In this document: piece after piece, positions 6,769 to 12,008 of the stretch | How the letters are laid out: each line of letters opens with the position of its first letter | How positions within the stretch are numbered: position 1 is the first letter of the stretch | From: an uncultured Bacilli bacterium | GTDB taxonomy: Bacteria; Bacillota_I; Bacilli_A; RF39; UBA660 | Assembly (NCBI GenBank): GCA_934183165.1 | Contig: CAKPRZ010000019.1 | Location: forward strand, 1-12,008 | DNA: 12,008 bases | Reading direction: 5' to 3' | Position numbers and translations under genes: made by a program | The notes under the pieces: generated by a model | Told to the model about the DNA's origin: nothing | The model's input: only the letters and a program-made list of their open reading frames with translations | Database searches by the model: none

Positions 6769-8187
6769 ATGAATAAGAAAAAGGTAATAGTGGTAGTATG
6801 TATTATTGTATTATTAATAGTAATAGGAATATTGACATTCTTTTTGATTCCTAAAATATATATAAATGGAAAAGAAAATGAAAAGGTAAGAATTCAAACA
6901 ACATATCATGAGAAAGGTGCTAGAGCAACAGTAGTAGGTAAAAATATCAGTAGTAAGATAAAAATAGAAGGGTACGTTGATACTAATAAACCAGGAAAAT
7001 ATAAGATTACTTATCACGTTAGAGAAGGCCTTTTTAAAAGAAAAGTTGTTAGAACTGTTGAGGTTTTAGATGATATTTTTCCTGTTATTGAATTGAAAGG
7101 ATCATTAAAGAAAAGTATTTGTCCAAATACTGAATATGAAGAAGATGGTTATGTCGCAATAGATAATTATGATGGAGATATAACTAATTTAGTAATAATT
7201 GATAAAAAAGATAATTTAATTACTTATACCGTTCAAGATAGTAGTAAAAATCAAACTATCGCAACTAGAGAAATAATAAGTAAGGATGATGAAAAACCTG
7301 TCATTAGTATAAAAGGACCTAAAACAAAATATGTTTTAAATGGTTCAAAATATATTGATCAAGGAGTAAGTGTTAGTGATAACTGTGATACTGAAATTAA
7401 TAATAAAGTAAAAAAAATAGGGCAAGTAGATACTAATAAAAATGGTACTTATACAATTCAATATGAAGTAGAAGATAATTCTGGTAATAAACAAACTGCA
7501 AAAAGAACCGTTATAGTCTATGATAGGTCAAGTGGTATTCAAGGCGTTGAACATAAAGGAACAATCTATCTTACTTTTGATGATGGACCTAGTACTAGTA
7601 TTACACCTAAAGTTTTGGATATTTTAAAAGAAAAGGATATCAAAGCTACATTCTTTGTTGTTAATCATTCTAATGATTTTTATAATTTAGTAAAACGAGA
7701 ATTTAAAGAAGGACATACAATTGGTTTACATAGTTATACTCATAATTATAAAAAAATATATTCTTCAAGTAATAACTACTTCGAAGACTTGAAAAAAATA
7801 AGTGATAAGGTAAAAGAAGCAACTGGAGAAGAAACTAAAATAATAAGATTTCCAGGAGGAGGATCCAATACTGTTAGTAGAGGATATTCTAAAGGAATCA
7901 TGACATATTTGACTAATGAAGTTATAAATAGAGGATATCATTATTTTGATTGGAATGTTTCTAGTGGTGATGCTGGTGGAGCTAAAAACAGTAAACAAGT
8001 ATATAATAATGTTACGAAAGGATTGCGAAAGAATAGAGCTAATATAGTGCTAATGCATGATTTTGAAAATAATTACAAGACATTGAACGCATTACGTGAT
8101 ATAATAGACTATGGAATTAGAAATGGTTATACATTTCAAGCAATTGATATGACAACACCACTGGTTAGACATAAGGTTAATAATTAA
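6769..8187 (+). CDS. Membrane-anchored polysaccharide deacetylase with Ig-like stalk domains
   Basis: This is a probable peptidoglycan (or other glycan) N-deacetylase acting outside the membrane. From the ATG the 472 residues comprise an N-terminal membrane anchor (about 5-28), three beta-sandwich repeats of DUF5011/bacterial Ig type (about 31-102, 104-171 and 176-252), and a NodB domain (about 263-460). NodB motifs visible are TFDDGP (269-274), the metal-binding HSYTH (321-325), RFPGGGSN (360-367), DWNVSSGDA and LMHD with His430. All catalytic positions look intact. The reading frame is open back to GTG at 6754, but GGTGGAGAG forms the Shine-Dalgarno for ATG 6769. It lies 47 bp after the sigma gene and 14 bp before the next gene, so co-transcription is likely. 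The exact substrate is unknown. Confidence 0.92.
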   Translation: MNKKKVIVVVCIIVLLIVIGILTFFLIPKIYINGKENEKVRIQTTYHEKGARATVVGKNISSKIKIEGYVDTNKPGKYKITYHVREGLFKRKVVRTVEVLDDIFPVIELKGSLKKSICPNTEYEEDGYVAIDNYDGDITNLVIIDKKDNLITYTVQDSSKNQTIATREIISKDDEKPVISIKGPKTKYVLNGSKYIDQGVSVSDNCDTEINNKVKKIGQVDTNKNGTYTIQYEVEDNSGNKQTAKRTVIVYDRSSGIQGVEHKGTIYLTFDDGPSTSITPKVLDILKEKDIKATFFVVNHSNDFYNLVKREFKEGHTIGLHSYTHNYKKIYSSSNNYFEDLKKISDKVKEATGEETKIIRFPGGGSNTVSRGYSKGIMTYLTNEVINRGYHYFDWNVSSGDAGGAKNSKQVYNNVTKGLRKNRANIVLMHDFENNYKTLNALRDIIDYGIRNGYTFQAIDMTTPLVRHKVNN

Positions 8188-8201
8188 AGGAGAAGTTTTT
8201 T

Positions 8202-9629
8202 ATGAAGAAAAAAATGGGGCTTATAACATTACTACTTTTAGTAATATTTTTACCAACTATTGTTTATGCACAATCTTTTACAACAACATTAAGTGGAACT
8301 AAGACAGCATCGACTAATGATAAAATTGACTTTGTAGTAGGAATTAAAAGTGATATAGAAGCGGTTGAATTTGAAGCTACCCTTAAATATGATACTAGCA
8401 TTTTGGAATTATCTAGTATTAACAAAGAAGAATCTTGGAGTGGAAATAATTCAATTAAAAATAGTGGAAATAGTACAATAAAATTTACTAATAATGGTAC
8501 TACAGGAGAATCTAATGTTGTCAAACTAAGATTTAAAGTTAAATCGAGTAGCAAAAGCCTAACTACAATTACTTTAGATGATATAAAGCTTACTGTTTCT
8601 GATAAAAAAGAAGGAGAAAATAAAACAGTTTTAACACACGAAAGTATAAAAAAAGATATTGTAATCAAGTCTGATGATAACACGTTAAAGAGCATTAAGA
8701 TTGATAATAAGTTAATAACAGGATTTAATTCTAATGTTTATGACTACACTATAGAAGTTGATGCTTTAAATGATTCTATTGATTTGTTAGCTGTTTTAAA
8801 TAATACTGATAGCGCTTCTTTTGAGGATGGATTTGGTAGTAGAAAAGTAAATCTTAATTATGGAGAAAATACTGTATTACTAAAAGTTAAAAGTGAGTCT
8901 GGTAAGGTTAGAACATATACATTAAAAATAATAAGAAAAGATGATCGCGCAGTTAATAATGATCTTAAAACAATTATTATAAATGGTGGAAAAATAAAAA
9001 TTAAGTTTGATAAAAATGTTTTAAGTTATACAGTTAAAACTTATAAATTAGATAAGATTGAAATAGATGCAGAAGCAGATGATAGTACTTCAAAAGTAGT
9101 TATTGATGCTCCTAAAAACTTAGTAATAGGTGATAATAAAGCAAAGATTACTGTAACCGCATCAAATGGAAGTACTAAAGTTTACAATTTGTTAATAGTC
9201 AATAGTGAAGTTCCTACAGATACAAGACTTAAAAATCTATCCGTTAAAGGTGAAAATATAGTCTTTGAAAGTGATAAGTATAACTATACAATTAGATATG
9301 ACAAGTCGTATAAAAAAGGTATTAAAATATATAATACAACTTTATCTAATGACGTAGAAGTTGAAGTTATTGGTAACGAGAACTTAAAAGAGGGCAGCAA
9401 AATAAGAATCGTTGTTACAGCGCTTGATGGAAGTGGAAGTAGTGAATATACAATTACTTTAGAAAAAGATAAAAGAGTTAATTTCTTCCTAATAGTAGAT
9501 CTTATTATTGGAACAGTATTAATTGTTTTAATTACTATACAATTAAGGAAAAAGAAAAAGTATAAAGAAGAAATTCAAAAGCAACAACAACAAGAAGAAT
9601 TGGAAAAAACAATTGAAATTAAATTGTAG
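8202..9629 (+). CDS. Secreted, membrane-anchored cohesin/cadherin-like surface protein
   Basis: The 475-residue protein has a signal peptide (1-23, cleavage after VYA) and a cohesin-like beta-sandwich (about 25-140, with the VEFEATLKYDTSILEL strand pattern). Three repeats like the cadherin-like beta-sandwich family follow (about 158-246, 251-335 and 339-422; pattern NxLKxIxI...YxYTI...G.NxxxIxVT). It ends with a membrane helix (427-448) and a basic, then Gln/Glu-rich cytoplasmic tail. It has no LPxTG motif, so it is membrane-held and is not a client of the nearby sortase. An AAAGGAGAAG site precedes the ATG. The role is probably cell-surface binding or adhesion, but no ligand can be named. 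The 8-bp gap to yqeG argues for one transcript. Confidence 0.82.
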   Translation: MKKKMGLITLLLLVIFLPTIVYAQSFTTTLSGTKTASTNDKIDFVVGIKSDIEAVEFEATLKYDTSILELSSINKEESWSGNNSIKNSGNSTIKFTNNGTTGESNVVKLRFKVKSSSKSLTTITLDDIKLTVSDKKEGENKTVLTHESIKKDIVIKSDDNTLKSIKIDNKLITGFNSNVYDYTIEVDALNDSIDLLAVLNNTDSASFEDGFGSRKVNLNYGENTVLLKVKSESGKVRTYTLKIIRKDDRAVNNDLKTIIINGGKIKIKFDKNVLSYTVKTYKLDKIEIDAEADDSTSKVVIDAPKNLVIGDNKAKITVTASNGSTKVYNLLIVNSEVPTDTRLKNLSVKGENIVFESDKYNYTIRYDKSYKKGIKIYNTTLSNDVEVEVIGNENLKEGSKIRIVVTALDGSGSSEYTITLEKDKRVNFFLIVDLIIGTVLIVLITIQLRKKKKYKEEIQKQQQQEELEKTIEIKL

Positions 9630-9637
9630 GAGGATTT

Positions 9638-10156
9638 ATGAATAAGTATATACCAAATATGTATCAAAAAAGCATTTTGGATATTAATTATCAAAAACTA
9701 AATAAAATTGGTATTAAATGTTTGATTTTTGATTTGGATAATACTATAGCTTTATTGGATGAAGATGTAATTTCAGAGAAGGTAGAAAAGCTTTTTCATA
9801 AATTAAAAAAAGATTTTAATATTGTTATTATATCTAATAATGTAAAGAAAAGAATTGAACCATTTTGTAAACCTTTTGATGCACCCTTTGTATCTTTTGC
9901 TCTAAAACCATTACCTTTTGGATTCACAAGAATAAAAAATAAACTTAATTTAAAAAGATCTGAAATGTGTATGATAGGTGATCAGTTGATGACTGATATT
10001 TTAGGTGGTAATATGTTTGGAACATTTACCATATTAGTTGATCCACTAGGTAAAAAAGATTTAAAAATAACATCACTTAATAGATTTCTAGAAAATAGGA
10101 AAATAAAGAAATTGACTAAAATGGGAATTTTAGAAAGAGGCAAGTATTATGAATGA
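9638..10156 (+). CDS. yqeG: YqeG-family HAD phosphatase
   Basis: This is a small cytosolic HAD-superfamily (subclass IIIA) phosphatase, 172 residues, the usual family size. All four HAD motifs are visible: FDLDNT (Asp32 nucleophile, Asp34), ISNN (Ser66), the Lys90 in ALKP, and GDQLMTD (Asp115, Asp120). Its physiological substrate is unsettled; phosphatidylglycerophosphate phosphatase activity is known for related eukaryotic and cyanobacterial proteins. The Shine-Dalgarno TAGGAGG overlaps the stop codon of the preceding gene. The gene ends in TGA directly followed by in-frame TAA and overlaps yqeH by 8 bp. The yqeG-yqeH order is conserved in Bacilli, which supports the call. Confidence 0.93.
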   Translation: MNKYIPNMYQKSILDINYQKLNKIGIKCLIFDLDNTIALLDEDVISEKVEKLFHKLKKDFNIVIISNNVKKRIEPFCKPFDAPFVSFALKPLPFGFTRIKNKLNLKRSEMCMIGDQLMTDILGGNMFGTFTILVDPLGKKDLKITSLNRFLENRKIKKLTKMGILERGKYYE

Positions 10157-11153
10157 TAAATATTGCATTGGTTGTGGTATAAAACTTCAAGATGAAAATA
10201 TGTCAGTGGAGGGATATACAACTAGTTTAGAAAATGACATATGCAGCAGATGCTTTAGAATGAAAAATTATGGAGAATATCAAGTTGTTACTAAGTCAAA
10301 TGATGATTATATTGAAATATTAAAAAGTGTTAATCAAACAAAAGATTTAGTTATATATGTTTTAGATTTACTTAATATAGGTAAAGATATAAATCTAATT
10401 AGAGAATATTTTGATAATAAAGTTTTACTTGTTTTAAATAAAAGAGATGTCCTTCCTAAAAGTATTAAAGATGAAAAAATAATTGAATACTTTGAAAAGC
10501 TTAATTTTGATTATCAAGATATATCAATTATAAGCCCTAGAAAAAATCTTAATATTGACGAATTGTTAGGGAAGATAAAAAAATATAAAACCAGTAGAAA
10601 TGTGTATGTTGTTGGTCATACAAACGTTGGTAAAAGTACTCTTATCAACACTCTTTTAAAGAATTATTCAACTAATGATTGTCAGTTAACAATTAGCCCA
10701 TTACCTTCAACTACTTTAAATAAAATAAGTATTAAATTAAGTGATGATTTGACACTAATAGATACACCGGGTTTAGTAGATGATGGAAATATTGTTAACT
10801 ATGTTGATAGAGATTTGTTGAAAAAAATATCTCCAAAGAAAGAAATTAAACCTAAAACTTATCAATTAAAAAAAGATCAATGTTTAATCATTAATGATCT
10901 TGTAAGAATTGATTATGTAGAAGGAGAGAAAAATAGTTTTACTTTGTTTGTATCCAATGACTTAAAGATAAAGAGATTAAATGCTATTAAACATGATGAA
11001 CTAAAAGATCTTTTTAAACATGAAATAGATGTTGGATATCATGAAGATTTGGTAATTAATGGTATGGGATTTATTAAAATAGTAAATAAAGCAAAGATTA
11101 ATGTGTATATTAATAAGGATGTTGAAGTATTTACTAGAAGTTCATTAATTTAG
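10149..11153 (+). CDS. yqeH: YqeH, circularly permuted ribosome-assembly GTPase
   Basis: YqeH is a GTPase needed for 30S ribosomal subunit assembly. It has an N-terminal zinc finger (Cys6, Cys9, Cys32, Cys35). The GTPase motifs appear in the permuted order typical of the family: G4 NKRD (97-100), then G1 GHTNVGKST (156-164), G2 near SPLPSTT (183-189) and G3 DTPG (205-208). The C-terminal domain runs to the family-like ending TRSSLI. At 334 residues it is about 30 shorter than the Bacillus protein as I recall it, and the loss seems to be in the C-terminal half. AGAGG (10136-10140) serves the ATG, which overlaps the yqeG end. In Bacillus, aroE, yhbY-like and nadD genes follow; here the cluster stops. 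Confidence 0.95.
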   Translation: MNDKYCIGCGIKLQDENMSVEGYTTSLENDICSRCFRMKNYGEYQVVTKSNDDYIEILKSVNQTKDLVIYVLDLLNIGKDINLIREYFDNKVLLVLNKRDVLPKSIKDEKIIEYFEKLNFDYQDISIISPRKNLNIDELLGKIKKYKTSRNVYVVGHTNVGKSTLINTLLKNYSTNDCQLTISPLPSTTLNKISIKLSDDLTLIDTPGLVDDGNIVNYVDRDLLKKISPKKEIKPKTYQLKKDQCLIINDLVRIDYVEGEKNSFTLFVSNDLKIKRLNAIKHDELKDLFKHEIDVGYHEDLVINGMGFIKIVNKAKINVYINKDVEVFTRSSLI

Positions 11154-11165
11154 ATTTTAAAAGTT

Positions 11166-11201
11166 AAAGCCTCTATTCAATTTATATTGAGTTGAGGCTT
11201 T
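11166..11201. terminator. Hairpin terminator between yqeH and the convergent membrane-protein gene
   Basis: AAAGCCTC (11166-11173) pairs with GAGGCTTT (11194-11201). After one mismatch the stem continues for about six more pairs (11175-11180 with 11187-11192) to a 6-nt loop. The U tract is short on the plus strand (CTTTATAA) and broken on the minus strand, so efficiency may be modest. It lies between convergent stop codons. Confidence 0.7.
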
Positions 11202-11217
11202 ATAATGATTAGAAATA

Positions 11218-11745
11218 TTACTTGTTTACTCCGTAGCTATTATTAGTAGGATCTAGGAAGAAATCTATAATTGGTGGTTTATAAGTTAGATAAGTTGTTA
11301 TAGTATAAATTAAAATTATAACTATAATGCTTAAAACTTTAAGCCAATTAATCTCTCTTTTAAAATTTATAAAATAATTTATAATTTCTGTTACTGATAT
11401 TGAAATAAAATAAATAATTAATGTTACTAGTAGGTTTTCACCAGTGGCATTATATATAGGAATGTATACTAGATAAAATAACGGAATTCCTATAATAGTT
11501 GTTAAAAGTTCTTTAAAAAGAAAATTATTTTCATGAATATCATATTTTTTGAATATTAAATATTTAATTATTATCCATATCATGTATGATGTTAAAATCA
11601 TTTTTAAATGTTCGAAAAGACTTTCTGATACAGGAGATAGAATTAGCGTTAAAACAGATGGAAACCATTTATATAAATTGTGAATTATAAATCCGATCAA
11701 AAAGATAAATAAAGTTCCAATAATATTAATTACTTTTTTATTCAT
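11218..11745 (-). CDS. DUF6512-like multi-pass membrane protein
   Basis: The 175-residue integral membrane protein has about five hydrophobic helices (about 4-23, 50-66, 79-98, 104-127 and 134-155). The motif PVSESLFEHLKM (38-49) matches the PVNES.WEHLK pattern that I associate with DUF6512 proteins, and the tail DPTNNSYGV resembles their DPxxGxYG ending. The function of that family is not known to me. The ATG at 11745 follows GGTGAT (11750-11755). It is transcribed alone, towards yqeH, from a region it shares with the divergent exported-protein gene. I see no convincing -10/-35 pair for it; TTTACG with TAAAAT (18-bp spacer, 11781-11810) is the best candidate. Confidence 0.75.
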   Translation of the reverse strand: MNKKVINIIGTLFIFLIGFIIHNLYKWFPSVLTLILSPVSESLFEHLKMILTSYMIWIIIKYLIFKKYDIHENNFLFKELLTTIIGIPLFYLVYIPIYNATGENLLVTLIIYFISISVTEIINYFINFKREINWLKVLSIIVIILIYTITTYLTYKPPIIDFFLDPTNNSYGVNK

Positions 11746-11763
11746 ATAATCACCATTAAATAG

Positions 11764-11792
11764 TATGCATAATTCTACAAATTTTATGCATA
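11764..11792. repeat. Inverted repeat with paired ATGCAT sites
   Basis: TATGCATAA (11764-11772) and TTATGCATA (11784-11792) form perfect 9-bp inverted arms around an 11-nt spacer. Each arm holds the self-palindromic ATGCAT, with centres 21 bp (two helical turns) apart, which suits a pair of dimer-binding sites. A T7 run follows on the plus strand, so a terminator hairpin is possible, but no plus-strand gene lies directly upstream. Confidence 0.55.
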
Positions 11793-11795
11793 TTT

Positions 11796-11815
11796 TTTTA
11801 TTTACGTAAATAAAA
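11796..11815. promoter_or_regulatory. Perfect 20-bp palindrome, candidate operator
   Basis: TTTTATTTACGTAAATAAAA is a fully symmetric 20-bp palindrome centred on ACGT. It lies about 20 bp upstream of the -35 of the last gene and about 50 bp from the divergent membrane-protein gene. Position and symmetry suggest a binding site for a dimeric regulator; no cognate regulator is encoded in the window. Confidence 0.5.
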
Positions 11816-11835
11816 TGTTGTTACTTGACTTTCCC

Positions 11836-11864
11836 TTGAAAAGTGTTTGTAAAAAGATTATAAT
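11836..11864 (+). promoter_or_regulatory. Strong promoter of the terminal exported-protein gene
   Basis: TTGAAA (11836-11841) and a perfect TATAAT (11859-11864) have a 17-bp spacer. The start is predicted near 11871, with AAGGAG following at 11877-11882. A second -35-like TTGACT sits at 11825-11830. This is the best vegetative promoter in the window. Confidence 0.8.
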
Positions 11865-11889
11865 GAAGTTAATAGTAAGGAGAGATATG

Positions 11890-12008
11890 ATGCAGAAAAG
11901 AAATAAAAAGAAAATAGTAATAGGAATATTGTGTTGTATGTTAGTATTTATGGGAATAGGATATGCAGCATTATCACAAGTATTAAATATAGGAACAACA
12001 GCAAAGGT
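11890..12008 (+). CDS. Partial exported protein with N-terminal signal sequence (5' end only)
   Basis: Only about 39 codons are present and the frame runs off the window end. The sequence starts MQKRNKKKI, continues with a hydrophobic helix IVIGILCCMLVFMGIGYAAL (about 9-28) and leads into SQVLNIGTTAK. A basic head plus a helix ending in GYAALS, followed by an L.I.GT segment, is a pattern I know from many exported proteins of gut Firmicutes, some resembling SipW-type or TasA-like signal peptides. That link is tentative. ATGATG occurs at 11887 and 11890; AAGGAG gives better spacing for the second. The strong promoter suggests high expression. Confidence 0.7.
   Translation, partial: MQKRNKKKIVIGILCCMLVFMGIGYAALSQVLNIGTTAK

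Noticed and set aside
6814..7017. Minus-strand open frame inside the deacetylase gene
   Set aside because: It lies antisense to an intact gene with clear domains. The low-complexity Tyr/Phe/Ser-rich translation is typical of the complement of an AT-rich coding strand.
7765..7998. Minus-strand open frame inside the NodB domain
   Set aside because: It is antisense to conserved catalytic motifs, is rich in Ser, Phe and Ile, and shows no domain or plausible ribosome binding site.
8264..8695. 143-codon minus-strand open frame inside the surface-protein gene
   Set aside because: It mirrors the cohesin-like domain of the real gene; its Leu/Ser/Val-rich translation resembles no family and it has no promoter context.
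9481..9629. LPxTG-type sorting signal at the C-terminus of the surface protein
   Set aside because: A membrane helix and basic tail are present, but no LPxTG-like pentapeptide precedes them, and the tail is too long and Gln/Glu-rich for a sorting signal.
1..12008. Mycoplasma-type code with TGA as tryptophan
   Set aside because: Conserved genes read through at full length with TGG for Trp and no in-frame TGA, and a TGA ends yqeG at the expected family length.

Overview
The window is very AT-rich (roughly a quarter to 30% G+C by eye), gene-dense and reads like a low-GC Gram-positive (Firmicutes/Bacilli) chromosome. It carries peptidoglycan synthesis and modification genes and a sortase, so the cell has a wall and is not a typical wall-less mollicute. 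Tryptophan is encoded by TGG and the one TGA codon that ends a gene behaves as a stop, so the standard bacterial code fits. Compact genes, very short leaders and the gene content suggest a small-genome, uncultured gut-type Bacilli lineage (RF39- or Erysipelotrichia-like). That placement is inference and has not been tested by a phylogeny.

Layout: an Hsp20 small heat-shock protein (39-440) is closed by its own terminator. glyA (515-1720, +) converges on folD (1731-2564, -) over a shared hairpin. These two genes form the serine hydroxymethyltransferase / methylene-THF dehydrogenase-cyclohydrolase arm of one-carbon metabolism. folD and murE (2664-4073, +) diverge from a 100-bp double promoter. 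murE converges on a class B-type sortase (4075-4902, -), with 1 bp between the stop codons and a 14-bp inverted-repeat terminator inside the coding ends. The sortase diverges from a cytosolic HExxH (zinc-metalloprotease-like) protein of unknown role (5025-5978, +).

A same-strand run then follows: a SigK-like sporulation-type sigma factor with an apparent pro-sequence (6020-6721), a membrane-anchored polysaccharide deacetylase with Ig-like stalk domains (6769-8187), a secreted, membrane-anchored cohesin/cadherin-like surface protein (8202-9629), and the YqeG phosphatase and YqeH ribosome-assembly GTPase (9638-11153, overlapping by 8 bp). The only clear terminator in this run follows yqeH. A DUF6512-like membrane protein (11218-11745, -) faces it. 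The last 260 bp hold a regulatory-looking region with a perfect 20-bp palindrome and paired ATGCAT sites, a strong promoter, and the first ~40 codons of an exported protein cut off by the window end.

The window therefore combines housekeeping folate, wall and ribosome-assembly genes with a cell-envelope set (sortase, deacetylase, surface adhesin-like protein, exported protein) around a SigK-type sigma factor. No mobile element, CRISPR array, rRNA or tRNA gene was seen, and no gene-free stretch exceeds 300 bases. Several start codons were moved inward from the longest possible ORF, because the upstream GTG or TTG lies in or immediately next to the Shine-Dalgarno sequence.
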